Shown here piece after piece: positions 48,913 through 60,559 of a stretch of DNA of 64,000 nt (the first letter of the stretch is position 1; each line of letters begins with the position of its first letter). This stretch comes from Trileptium ribeirensis (Eukaryota; Nematoda; Enoplea; Enoplida; Thoracostomopsidae), in contig JASANE010019339.1 of the NCBI GenBank assembly GCA_030248225.1, positions 1 to 64,000 of the forward strand, given 5' to 3'. The translations under genes and the position numbers were made by a program. Below the pieces are notes generated by a model. That model searched no databases, had not been told where the DNA came from, and saw only the letters and a list, made by a program, of their open reading frames with translations.

Positions 48913-49180
48913 ATTAGAAGGTATTGTATGGAATTTCCGATTGCTTAAAATGGCTTTTGCTCGAAGCAAAAATAAAACCCCTGCTTTCATTTTCAACATA
49001 TTATGCTCTAAGGCCCCATTTGTCTCGCTGTACAAGTTGTAAACATTTCTGCATTTTATTTAGTTTAGGAAAACGCGCAAACAGTTTCCTAGCATTTGCT
49101 TGTGTCTATTTTTTACGAGAAATTTCATTTCCTTATCAGATAATGACATTACGTTGTGCTTTGCAAACTGGTAATTTTAG

Positions 49181-49311
49181 GCGGAGGTTATTACTTTATG
49201 ATATGCCGAAACCTTGGACCAGAATTTGGCAGTGCCGTTGGAATACTGTTTTACTTGGCTAATGCCGTTGCCGTCGCAATGTATCTAGTTGGTGGTGTAG
49301 AAATTTTGCTA
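49181..49311 (+). CDS. K-Cl cotransporter exon 6 (TM3)
   Basis: Acceptor TAATTTTAG (ends 49180) and donor GTAAGT (49312) bound 131 bp. The peptide [20 protein letters not shown] and then [23 protein letters not shown] is the SLC12 TM3 block (family form GGSYFMISRxLGPEFG...AMYILGAIEI). The Tyr of AMY, a K+-coordinating residue in human KCC1 (Tyr216), is present. This is the most diagnostic exon. Confidence 0.95.
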
Positions 49312-51557
49312 GTAAGTTATTAATACTCGATGCTCGAACTCTTATTCTCAATCATCAGAATGCTTAGGATCGGAACAAGTTATACGTATAATTCCTGTCC
49401 CTACATTAATGGAGGGATCTTGCATCTCACCTCTAACTGAGATACCCCATACCTGTGCCTTCCATAAAATTTTCCCAGTATTCAAGATGTTGCCTTTGTT
49501 GTTGTAGTCGCTGCTACCACGGTTGTCATCTTTGTTGGTGAATTTGTCATCGTCGATGCTGGTTTGGTTGCTGCTGACCAGGAGCCGTCACGTTGTTAAC
49601 GAAGCGATTGCTGTTACGTCCGTTATTGCTAAGCTGACCCCACTTAGACTGTTTCAGGAACCCGATAATAGACTTGCGCTTCGACACAGCGTGCTCCGGA
49701 CAAACACTGCTATTATGAAGAATTCTCGAGATACAATAAAGTAATACCAGATAAACGTAGAACTCTGATTACATTCTGGAAAAAAACTACACAAGGTCTG
49801 TTCAAAACATTAAATATTTTTATAAATTAATATTAATTTTTTAAAATAGAACGTATTATTCGTAAATTCAAAAATTAACCCCCCTTTTGGAATTTTTGGC
49901 TCGCCCGATTCTACTCCCTTCTCGGTTTTGCGCGGCTTATTCTGAATCGGGTGCTTTCGGCTGGTGCCTCCCCAATTCTGCGAAAGTCCATGGAGAAGCC
50001 GATAAATCTACACCAATCTTCGAACATGACGGCATGTACCCCTTGATTTGTTGATATAGTGGACAGGACAGTGATACACAGCTTAAGTAGTGTACTGGTG
50101 CAGTCGATTTTTTGATCGGAATTTTTAGCATTAATACATTGTGTTTTTGTGTAATAACAAAAATAGTCGAATATAACAATCAAAATTGCGGTGGTACCAG
50201 TTGGTTTTATAGAGTGTGTTTATGCGGTCACGCAATAACTTTTTTATGGTGTAGAGGAAAATTATAGCATAGAGCAATGTTATCACTGATATTGATCTAG
50301 GTACAGTGAATATTTGATTAAGATCCATCAAACTATTGCAGCGACTGTGGTTTTGTTTCTGTCTGTAACTGAATAGCAACTACATACAAGCGACAAACAC
50401 GTCTGTTTCAAAGTATCCAATTCATGTTTTATCTTGTTTCCATAATTTGGTGGATGAGATGCTAAAGTTGTATCATTTGCTGAAGACGTGAAGAAATTTA
50501 AATAACACGAAATTTCGAATTATTCAGTTTTTTCACAAACTCCTACTCTGTGTGTATTTTTAGTTTTCGATCTGTTATGACAAAGTTAACGAATGTGGGG
50601 ACTACTGTGTTTCCGGCTATAAATATTAGATTTTATCTGGTTATATTTGACTTGTGGGCTAATTGCCTCAAATGAGTGCGGTGTTGTGGTTTAATTCGAT
50701 TGCAAACCGAATCATTTGATCTTAGCAATTGATGTCATGCTTTGAACAGTAATGATTCTGAACGCATATATTATATAATCGTCATTTAGTTAAAAATCAT
50801 GATCCTCGTATGGCTATATAAACTTTAGCTGAATTCCCTATAAAATCACAGACATAATCTGATTGTTTATAGTAACATTTTAATTCTGGAAAATTTTTAA
50901 ACAGTATAGCGACCGTGTGTGCTGGCAGAGTTTGCTTCCTCAACTGTAGCTTTGTAGTGTATACTTGTTGTGGTGCGTTTTACTGTTACAGACCAAAATA
51001 AAAGCAAATTTTTCGCAACCGTTCTAGAAAAATTTGCTAGAAGTTAGTTGCTATTCACGAACTGTTCACAACTGTTTCGCTAACGATTTTCTTTTATTTT
51101 TGTCCCTAACTTATCCATGTCCAAAGAACGCCGACTTGGGGGTATATTGACCGGCAAGACGAGTAAGCCATATGGTAACCAAAAATTTTCCCCCTCATTC
51201 TTGGAATTTTTTCCTATAAATTGGTTCAAATTTTCCTGAAATTTTTTGTAGTTTTGCTTGTATTTTCTAAAACTCTCCGAGCGCCTTCAGCGAGGGGGGT
51301 GTAAATAATATGCCTTAGGGAACAGCCCATTATGGACACCTATGTCGTAACTGTACATGGTCAACCAATTAAAATTTAATTTCTAAACAAACTAATTTTG
51401 CTTGCAGATGATTGTTGCCTGCATAGTACGTTTAGAAAAACTCAGAACTGGACCAGGGAAGTATAAGTTTTAATAATATGAAACTGTTTTAATGATTTTC
51501 AGACTATGTATGGTTTGTCTACATTTTCGAACCAAACGTGCGCCTTTTTATTTTCAG
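49312..51557. other. KCC intron 6, nothing recognised
   Basis: Short open frames occur on both strands (for example 49523-49744 and 49911-50183 minus), without motifs. No transposon ends were recognised. Confidence 0.35.
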
Positions 51558-51778
51558 AAATTTATCGTACCTCAGCTACTTTTATTTGGCGAGCACGATG
51601 AAGTGATCAACAGCACTCGAGTTTATGCGACTGTCCTTGTACTTATTGAATTTGCTATCGTGGCATTGGGAGTTCGATTCGTTCAGTTATTTGCGCCGGT
51701 GTCCCTTTTTTGCGTCATCGTTTCAATACTAGCTGTTTTCATCGGGGGATTTGTTGCTACTCCGTCGTCCAGTCCAAA
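51558..51778 (+). CDS. K-Cl cotransporter exon 7 (TM4-TM5)
   Basis: Acceptor TTATTTTCAG (ends 51557) and donor GTAATC (51779, a weaker site) enclose 73 codons plus two bases. The peptide begins KFIVPQLLLFG, contains NSTRVYATVLVLIEFAIVAL, then GVRFVQLFAP and CVIVSILAVFIGGF, matching KCC TM4 and TM5 (MRVYGT, GVRYVNKFA, CVIVSILAIYAG). Without the donor the frame would end at TAA 51780-51782, two codons later. The phase-2 end fits exon 8. Confidence 0.94.
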
Positions 51779-52944
51779 GTAATCTATATACATATACGAA
51801 CACTTCTAAGTACATATGTATAAACTTCTAACTTTCAAGAATATTTTGCATGGAGGGGAAAAGAAAGTGCAGTTGCGGATGCAAACTGTACAACTGCTAA
51901 ATTTGAGCATGCGATTCGATGTAGATATGCTTTTATTTATGTCCGTAAAGCCATGCTAGATTGAAATGAGTGCTGTTCGCTTCCTGTTCAAAAAATTATG
52001 TTTCAAATATGTTCGAGTCTTATTGGACTTAGCTCAAAATTGTTCTCGCGTTGTTTAAACTTCTGCTCAACAGCTGTTTTAAATTTGCTCGAGTTGTGTT
52101 CGCGGATAGTTATATTTCGTTCGATGTTCGTTGGTTAAAAGCGCAACAATCATTTCTGGCGAGCACTGTATTTTGCGGAAGCCGTTTGTGCAAGAATTTT
52201 TGAAACGGCGCAAGGTAAAATCGTTTTCTGCGATGCTGCGGTACCAGTAAGAATTATCACTTTGATTCTGTAAGGGCTAAAGAGTCTGTAGTGTTTTGGG
52301 CTTTTAACTCTATTAAGCCGGTGGTTATTGCATTTGTTTGTGTGGCATGCGCTGAGTAAGTTCATGGTTCATAATGGTACCTTGAAAGTTATGATCACTA
52401 ATTTTCGAAAGTTAACGTTCTTTTGGTCATTGTTAGAGAAAGATGTGTGTTTGCGCAACGATATAACACTGTTCACCCGCGGGCATTGCCAGAAGCTTCT
52501 GTACGGAGGGGCACTGAATGTGCTAGGAAGTTCAGTTTAAGCTAACCTTTCACTCATAAACGTGAACATAACTTTTCTGTTGTACTTCAGGGAGCAGATT
52601 ATGCTGCGCAGGGGACGGGCGGCCCACCCAGGTTATGCTTTTGTGCTGACATGACGCTCACTACAGGACGAAGTCGTTTTAGTTACATTCCTAGTCGGCA
52701 GATCGCGTTTTCTGTCGCACATCTCAGTCATTTTTCTACAAACTGTTTGATCCAAGTACAGTACTCGCCATAATTGATTTTTGCCTTACTTAAGGGCGAG
52801 TGAGTAGCGGGCGAACAAAAATATATAAAATTTCAAAATGAAATTTGATAATTCCACGAAAAGCGAACGATAAGCGATCAATGGTGGTGAGTACTACAGG
52901 TATAATGTTTCATTTTACATCAGATTTATTCCATATTCTTTCAG

Positions 52945-53168
52945 GGTCTGCTTGCTAGGTGAAACTCTTCTTCGATATGATGCTTACGTCGTAGATGGCG
53001 TTGCATATTGTACGAGAAATGCCACATGCGACAGTGGAGTACCATGTCCGTTGTACAAAGCATATTGTAATTCAACAAGTGATACAAATTCTTGTCATAA
53101 ACGATTTAAAGGATCTGAGATTAAAATGGTTCCAGCAATGCCCGGTATTGCATCTGGCGTTATAATGG
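52945..53168 (+). CDS. K-Cl cotransporter exon 8 (extracellular loop)
   Basis: Acceptor TTCTTTCAG (ends 52944) and donor GTGAGC (53169) bound 224 bp. The peptide starts KVCLLGETLLRYD and ends VPAMPGIASGVIM, matching the KCC-specific long loop between TM5 and TM6 (family form VCMLGNRTL...IPGIPGAAAGV). It has six cysteines, including the disulfide-forming set known in KCCs, and two N-glycosylation sequons (NAT, NST). This loop separates KCC from NKCC/NCC. It lies within the left palindrome arm and an inverted copy is at 63107-63330. The next exon (TM6) was not found. Confidence 0.94.
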
Positions 53169-53289
53169 GTGAGCGCTAACTGTTGTCGGCTTATTTAGGC
53201 ACCTCGAAAATTATCTTGTACTGTTTCTTGTCGTACAAAAATGCTTGTTTAAAGTATATAAAGAAAGTTTATATTGGAAACAGAGTGAG

Positions 53290-54090
53290 TTGACTTTTCA
53301 CTGAGGGCGCTACAACAGGGATCATGAGAATTGTTCGTTTTGTCTATTGCTAACTCATCTTCGGGTGGATGGATTTCGACAAATTTTTGTTCGATAGGAA
53401 AAGTGATGACGCGCCCGTTACTTGAGCGCAAACAGCTTCGACCTAATATTTCGGGTCAAAATGGCAAAAACTGGGTTTTTTGATGGGTTCTTGTGCCAAA
53501 TATAGCGATAGGGTACCAGTGTTTCGTAGCCGACACTATCATCACCTTCACATCGAAAACTAGCGAATCAGATCATCATGTCGCACAACTTTGCTAAACA
53601 ACACTTTTTTTGTGGGACGACTCCGTGAGCTGCTGTAGGCCACAATATGGTTCATCGACCCTTTGCCAGAATTTCAACTTTTGACATGGTATTGGGTGTT
53701 TTTACTTTTCAACGAGCGTATATTAGGTTATCAGGCACGGAAAATAACTTCGGATTTTGTTAGCTTGCGATATTATACCTTTCCTGAAGTTTAAGTGTTC
53801 TGTGGTAGACGAACCCCTTTTAAAAATGTAGTTTGTTTCCATTTTGCTTGGTTATGCTTTGCTTACACTGCTTTAATAATGATCTGTGTTTAGGTTTTCT
53901 GGTAAGTTGAATATAATGGTTTGGTTTAGTGCCACACACAAACATTTCATGGATTTTCAGAAATTTTCAATGGATCTGGCGTCGATCGAGCAATCATATT
54001 TCCAAAATGTAGTCTGTAGTATTAATTCGTTTGGTTATGTATTGCTTATGGGGCATCAATAATGCTCTTGATATGTATACTGCGGTGATA
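53290..54090 (+). repeat. Composite repeat copy in left arm
   Basis: CACTGAGGGCGCTA, GCGCAAACAGCTTCGACC and TTTGCCAGAATTTC match the leader at 37040. One to two tandem units follow (TGTAGTCTGT, GGTTTTCTGGTAAG). The mirrored copy is at about 62200-62990. Confidence 0.65.
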
Positions 54091-54180
54091 CTCGCCGCAG
54101 ATTTACGACCCGCATCACCCTGTTTGCCGGTCTTTCGGCCTAGGTTTGAAGGCAAACATATCTATGTCCCTGTAAACCCA

Positions 54181-54450
54181 TTATAAGCGCCACATAATCT
54201 CGTATGTTTTCATCAGTCCACTCATTGGAAAACATCCATGATGTTTTAGGCGCAGAAATTGCAGTATAAATTCTAAATCAACCCACGAACCGCTTCGCTC
54301 AGATTTAACGAACAGATGCTCTTGGTGTACTGTCAAAGCGTTGGAATTTACGTACTTAACAATAGGTGGATCTAGAGGGATGCGAAATCGTGTCCTCCAA
54401 AAGTTTCGAAGCGAAAAGTTCCTTAGGATCACAACGCTTAAAATTGACAC
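54181..54450 (-). pseudogene. Decayed open frame of unknown origin, mirrored in both arms
   Basis: The minus-strand frame (NALTVHQEHLFVKSERSGSW, MSGLMKTYEIMWRL) has ordinary protein composition. Its mirror at about 61826-62090 (+) is broken by a frameshift and a stop after KYVNS. I do not recognise the family. A dead transposon gene is the simplest guess. Confidence 0.3.
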
Positions 54451-54884
54451 ATAGTCGTAGTTTTTGCTAAAATCTCGCCCAGTTTTGACAATTTGTGCTA
54501 ATTTTTACCAAATTTTGGAAAATTCCTCAAAATTTTCCACAGTTCTTCGGCGCAGAGAGGGTGGAGTTCGGAGGTGACTCCTACCCAATATTGATACCTA
54601 TGTTTTTTGCGTCATGCCGTGAACTCTCATTCCAATCGTCGCTCATGGATACGCCTATGTGCTTATCTGTAAGATACATTATCACTGCGTATAATATGTT
54701 GTTACTATTAAACAAAATAGCTGTAGCATGAGTACTACCCTAATATTAAGAAATATGTAAATATTTTTTGACTTTTTGAAATAAAAATGAAAATATTTCT
54801 GCTAAATCTTCGCGACCCTCTCCGAACCACAAAGCAGCTCCACAGAGAAAAATTAATCAGGCTCAGTTTGACTTTTAGTCCGGA

Positions 54885-55720
54885 GGGTACCTTCACTCCC
54901 ATAAGTCCTTACCGAAATCGTGGAGAAGAAAACTGACACGGCCAATCCGCTCAGCGTGTCAAAATACCATGTGTAAAACCTATTTAGGTTTTTGAATTCT
55001 GGACCTTTGAGTGAAATATTGAAGTGTCTCCCGAAGGGTACCCTGATCAAATTTGTTCTACCGGAACCGCGAAGGAGAAAACTGACACCGCCAATCCACT
55101 CAGTGTCTGAAACTACCCTATGTAAGAGCAACCTAATTTTTTCGAATTCGAACCCCGAAATGGGAGTATGTCCCGAAGGGTACCCTGCAGGGATTTTGTC
55201 AAACTTTGAGTTGTGCTAACTTTGTGTATTATTAACTTTCAGAGTGCATTTTTATGAGATACTGTGTTTTCTCCACAAAGCTTACAAGCATATAATTTTC
55301 TATTTTTCTCTGCAACTAGGACGGTACATACATAGTAATCCACCCATATACCGGTTAAAAACGAGCTGCCCTTAAAAAGACACCTGTTTTATACTAATAC
55401 AGAAACTTAGACTAAAATTTTACCGTTAAATGTATACTTTTAGTGTTCAACTCGGTTTTACCGTTGAATTGGTTTAATCTTTTTGATCCCCAGGTTTTGA
55501 CTAAAAATCGGCTAATCCGTATGTGCGTTTTTATGAAATTTTGTGCAAATAAAAAACCGTGCCTATAAATCCTTACTGAAACCACGGGGTAATTGACACG
55601 GTCAATCGACTCGGTGGATCAAACTATCTTATATACGACCAACTTACTTTTTTGAATTAAGGACCCCCGAGGGGCATATGGGATTGTATATCCCGAAGCC
55701 TGACCCTAGAGCTATTCTAA
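54885..55720. repeat. ~150-bp tandem units in left arm
   Basis: AAACTGACACNGCCAATCC recurs at about 54928 and 55076, each followed by a CTCAG(C/T)GTGTC-type word and AACCTA. A more diverged unit (TTGACACGGTCAATCGACTC) is at about 55590. Mirrored units lie at about 60560-61420. Confidence 0.75.
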
Positions 55721-55849
55721 TCCCCCAAGGATCGTAATTTACTCCAAACTAGCCAAACTTATGATTTGGGCTATAGCTATTCTAACCAACAATAATAACT
55801 TTCAGTTGTTTTCTTTCAAAAATGCCATATCCAGAGCAAGCCGAAACCT

Positions 55850-56140
55850 TGTCCGGCAAAAGTGTCCGGCTGCGGTTCCGACATAAGGAATGAACCATAT
55901 CGAAAGCGCAAATTCGTGTTTAAATGTTTTTTATTTTCCCCATCTTTTGCCATAGCTGTGGTTCACGCATAAGTTATATATATTTACAGTGACTAAGTTC
56001 CAAAACAACCAAACATAGAAAATATTAACTCAGCAAATTGTCTTGTAAAACATAAGTATGATAAAAATATTTTCATTAGAAATATTTCATCTTGCCCATA
56101 AAGAAATTCTTCATCTTTGGCTTATGTTAGCAAAACATAG
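55850..56140 (+). mobile_element. Old truncated CCGG hAT-type element, left arm
   Basis: GTGTCCGGCTGCGGTTCCGACATAAGG-like sequence followed by the TTTTGCCATAGCTGTGG to TTTGGCTTATG segment is a diverged L half. Its outer terminus is eroded. The mirrored copy at 60131-60446 retains TCACTCCCTG. Confidence 0.7.
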
Positions 56141-56148
56141 CTAGATGG

Positions 56149-57487
56149 CAGGAGTAACTGTAATTTCGTTTCCCAAATCGTGTTCCGGTTGCGGTTCCGG
56201 CAAAAGGCAAAAACCATACGGGAACTGAAATTCCGGTTTTGAAATTTTCCACGTTTTTGCTTCATCTGTGGTGTAAACATTATTGTAATATATATACAAT
56301 GATCAAGCTCCAGTACAACCAAGCAAAAGAAAATATTAACTCAAAAATTTTCCATGTGAAACGTAAGTAGGGCATAAAATTTTAGTAGGAATAGTTCATA
56401 TTGACCTGCAGGAGTTTGTTAACAAAACAAAGCCAGGTCGATGCCTGTAGCAGCTATTTTACACATTCAGAACTCTGGGGGGTATCTTACAATTGCACCG
56501 GTCCAACTCGGTAACAGTATGAATTATATATTTATGGAAGTACTTAGCTAGCTTGATTAGCATATTATGTCAAGCACCCGCCAGTGCGCTTGTAACTTGT
56601 CAATCAGTTTACCCTGAAGTAAAGTAGCGTTATCTGCAACGCAGCCAGAAATACAGTTCTTGGCAATGAACTGTATTTATTGAAACTGTGCGAGGCAGTA
56701 TCACAGTTTGTCTTCATTTATAGCATGCTGATTAGAAAATTATCATCATTATCATCTAACCGTCGGCACTGGTTGCCCAACGCTAGCCTAAACAGTTTCT
56801 CTGACCATTGATCAGAAAATTACATTCTATTATTTTCTCTTAGAACCATATAAACCTATATATACTTTCAAATTTCCTACAGAACAACATGTAACAAACT
56901 TATGTGTAGTAAAGGGACGCTACTGGACACAGAGCGAAAGTGTTTATTCTATGTGTTATAAGCACATTCAGTTTGATGCAATATATTCAAGGGTGTATAG
57001 TGAAAGATATTTTTTGCTCTGGGGGTCAAAAACCGACATATTGATCGGTAAATAAACATTATTAGCTCTCTCAGTCTCTTTAAAGTTCCAGAGAGGCAAT
57101 AATGCCATCGCAATTAAGTTTAACGTAAAAGTATTTTTTAATACATCTAAAATCCACTGTACCTTCATTTCTTCCTTCATCTGTTTTACTAATATAAGTC
57201 GCGGCCAGCAATAAGTGAAATGGAAATTGTCGAAATCGCGATGATTGAAAATTCGTTTAATCACAATCGATTGAAATCGAAATAAATAGAATTTTCTTTT
57301 AATCGAAATTTTGAAATTTATCTAATTGGCAAAAATCAGAACGATGAAATCATCGAAATTTTGTGGAGTATTTGCACCTATTTTATCAGCTGATGTAAGT
57401 TTAGAAACCAAGTCCGGATCCGGTTTAAATGGACGGTTCCGATTGCTGGTTGCGGTTCCGATAAATTTTAGTTGCGGTTATTCCCTG
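56149..57487 (+). mobile_element. CCGG hAT-type element, left-arm copy
   Basis: Starts CAGGAGTAACTG (one G of CAGGG lost) and ends GGTTATTCCCTG. The flanks ctagatgg (56141-56148) and ccagatgg (57488-57495) match at 7 of 8. An AT-rich insertion from GCGGCCAGCAATAAGTG (57210) to about 57390 is absent from other copies outside the palindrome. Confidence 0.9.
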
Positions 57488-57495
57488 CCAGATGG

Positions 57496-58717
57496 TACTT
57501 GTAGCAGCTGATTTGCTTGTGAAAAATCTTCTTTGTATGTTCTGGTTGACCAGTGATGTACGCTTTTAAATATGTCATTGTCTCAAGCACTATCCAGACT
57601 GCGCTTGTAAATTTTGAAAATCAGTATAAACTGGAGCGAAGAACCATGTGCAACGCAGCCAGAAGCTGTGCTCTTGATAATGAACTGTATGTGTTGACAG
57701 TGTGGGAGGTACGTATACAGTTGTTTGCAGCAGGAGTTTGTCTCATTTATAACACTCTCTTTATAAAATTATAGCATTAGATATTTTCTTTTAGAGTGGG
57801 ATAACCAAATATCACGTTTCCTACCTTACATGTATGTAACAAACATGCCTATAGAGCAATATTTTCTAGTCTATGTTCCAACCTTGCAAACTCAGTCTTT
57901 GTGATGCAGTTTAATCAGGGCTGTATGGTGAAAGGCGTTTCTTACGCAGCACACAAAAACTCAACAAATATTGATCGATAAATAAAGACTATTTTAGCGT
58001 TTCCAGCCTCTTCGGAAGTCCCAGAGAGGCAATCACGTCATTGTAATACATTAAGTTCAGTGCACGAACATTTTACGGATTAGCAATACATTTTGCTCTT
58101 CGTTCAGTTACGTATTGCTAATCCGGTAAAATGTTCATACACTGAACGATGTGCTACAATGACATGATTGCCTCTATTGGGACTTCGAAGAGGCTGGAAA
58201 CGCTGAGAGAATGTACGTCTTTATTTATCGATCAATATTTGTTAGTTTTGCGCCGCGAGCGTAAGAAACGCCTTCCACCATACAGCCCTGATTAAACTGC
58301 ATCACAAAGACTGAGTTTGCAATGCTTGGAACATAGACTAGAAAATATTGCTCTATAGGCATGTTTGTTACATACATGTAAGGTAGGAAACGTGATATTT
58401 GGTTATCCGACTCCAAAAGAAAATATCTAATGCTATAATTTTCTAAAGAGAGTGTTATGATGAGACGAACTCCTGCTGCAAACAACTGTATACGTCCTCC
58501 CACACTGTCAATAAATACAGTTCGTTATAAAGACGCAGAGCTTCTGGCTGCATTCACATGGTTCTTCGCTCCAGTTTCTGTTGATTTGCAAAATTTACAA
58601 GCGCAGTCTGGATAGTGCTTGAGACAATGTGATATTTAAAAGCGTACATTGCGCTCGTCTACGACGTACAGAAGAAGATTTTTTCAATAGCAAATCAGCT
58701 GGCCAGGTTCCATCTGG
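57496..58717. other. Innermost palindrome segment
   Basis: Apart from the mirror symmetry about 58100 this stretch holds pieces similar to the internal part of the CCGG element (TGAACTGTATGTGTTGACAG, GATCGATAAATAAAGAC), so it is probably a diverged relative of that element. No gene was seen. Confidence 0.45.
58090..58111. repeat. Palindrome centre (22-nt spacer)
   Basis: The arms close with GATTAGCAATAC (ending 58089) and GTATTGCTAATC (from 58112), with a 22-nt unpaired spacer. One extra G in the right arm (CCGG against CCG) is the first mismatch outward. Confidence 0.95.
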
Positions 58718-60122
58718 CAGGGAATAACCGCAACTAAAATTTATGGAAGCGGGACCAGCAATCGGAACCGTCCGGTTCAACCGGATCCGGACTTCGTTTA
58801 CGAAACTTACAGTCAGCCAGAGGAAATCAGTGCAGAAATGATCAATCAAAAATTTTGATTGATTTCTAATCATTTACGAATTTCGCGCAATTAGATAAAT
58901 TTCAAAATTTCGGATTAAAAGAAAATTGGATCGTTTTCGATTTCAATCGATTGTGATTAAACAGATTTTCAATCGATTGCGATTTCGATCAATTCTCCAT
59001 TTCACTTATTGCTGGCCGCGACTATTTATAGTAAGACATAATATGAAGGGAAGAAATGGAAATGTACAGTGAATTTAGAATATATTAGAAAAAATGCCTT
59101 TTTACATTAAACTTAATGTATTGCGATGACAGTATTTCCTCTCTGGAATTTTAAAAGAGGACTGATGAAGCTAAAGTGTTTAGTTATATGGATGAATTAT
59201 GTCGTTTTATGGACTCCGAAGAGCAAGAGAATGCTTTCGACTATCATCCTTTTATATAAACTTAGTAAATATGAATGTGCTTCTAACGCATAGAGCGGGT
59301 AATAAACACTTTCGCTGTGTCTAAAACCCTCCCCCCTCTACCGGACATATATTTGCTACATGTTATTTTTTAAATTTTAAAATTATTGGTATATTTGATA
59401 TAAGAGAATAAGAGAAGATAAGAAAGGTAATATACTTTAATTTTCTTATAAGTGGTCAGAGACACTGTTTACGCTAGCGTTGGGCAACCTACGCCTATCA
59501 CTTCATATATAATATTATAACTTTCCAATCAGAATGCTATAAATGAGATAAACTGTGATACTGGTCGCACACTTTCAATAAAAACAGTTCATTGCAAAGA
59601 ACGCAGTTTCTGGCTGCGGTATAGACACCGTTACTTTACTTCAATGTAGACTGATTTACAAAGTGTACAGGCGCACTGGCTTTTGCTTGACGCAATTTAT
59701 GTTAGTCAAGCTTACAGCTAAGTACTTCTACATAATCCATACTCTGTTACCAAGTTGGACCGGTTAATTCTAACACACCCCGCAGGCTTTTGAATGTGTA
59801 AAACAGCTGCTACAAGCATCGACCTGGCTTTGTTTCGTTAACGAACTCCTGCAGGTTAAGATGAAAATTCCAACTGAAATTATGTCTCCTACTTTCACTT
59901 CACATGGTAAATTATTGCTGAGATAATATTTTCTTTTGCTTGGTTGTATTAGAACTAGATCATTGTGTATATTTATGTTTAGACCACAGATGAAGCAAAA
60001 ATGTGAAAAATTTCCAACAAAAATTTTAAAACGGAATTCCGGTTCCGGTATGACTTTTGCCCTATGCCGGAACCGCAACCGGAACACGATTTTCGCCGGA
60101 TCCGGAATTAAGGTTACTCCTG
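58718..60122 (-). mobile_element. CCGG hAT-type element, right-arm mirror copy
   Basis: Mirror of 56149-57487. It starts CAGGGAATAACCGC and ends GGTTACTCCTG. The flanks ccatctgg (58710-58717) and ccatctag (60123-60130) are the exact complements of the left-arm flanks, including the one mismatch. Confidence 0.92.
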
Positions 60123-60130
60123 CCATCTAG

Positions 60131-60446
60131 CTATGTTTTGCTAACATAAGCCAAAGATGAAGAATTTCTTTATGGGCAAGATGAAATATTTCTAATGAAA
60201 ATATTTTTATCATACTTATGTTTTACAAGACAATTTGCTGAGTTAATATTTTCTATGTTTGGTTGTTTTGGAACTTAGTCACTGTAAATATATATAACTT
60301 ATGCGTGAACCACAGCTATGGCAAAAGATGGGGAAAATAAAAAACATTTAAACACGAATTTGCGCTTTCGATATGGTTCATTCCTTATGTCGGAACCGCA
60401 GCCGGACCACCATTTTCGCCGGAACCAGAATTTCGGTCACTCCCTG
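60131..60446 (-). mobile_element. Old truncated CCGG hAT-type element, right arm
   Basis: Mirror of 55850-56140. The outer end TTTCGGTCACTCCCTG is better kept here than in the left arm. Confidence 0.75.
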
Positions 60447-60559
60447 CTTCTGGTATATGGCATTTTTGAAAGAAAACAACTGAAAGTTATTATTGTTGGC
60501 TAGAATAGCTATAACCCAAATCATAAGTTTGGCTAGTTTGGAGTAAATTACGATCCTTG

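Larger units (their letters stand above)
52275..58089 (+). repeat. Left arm of a giant palindrome
   Basis: The sequence from at least 52275 to 58089 recurs in reverse complement at 58112-64000. Position 52275 pairs with 64000 and 53179 with 63096 (coordinate sum 116275). At the centre the sum is 116201, so the arms differ by a net 74 bp of indels. The arm may begin further left, since its partner is cut by the window edge. It contains KCC exon 8. Confidence 0.97.

Noticed and set aside
49911..50379. Overlapping minus-strand open frames in intron 6
   Set aside because: Low-complexity hydrophobic composition, mutually overlapping, no recognisable family.
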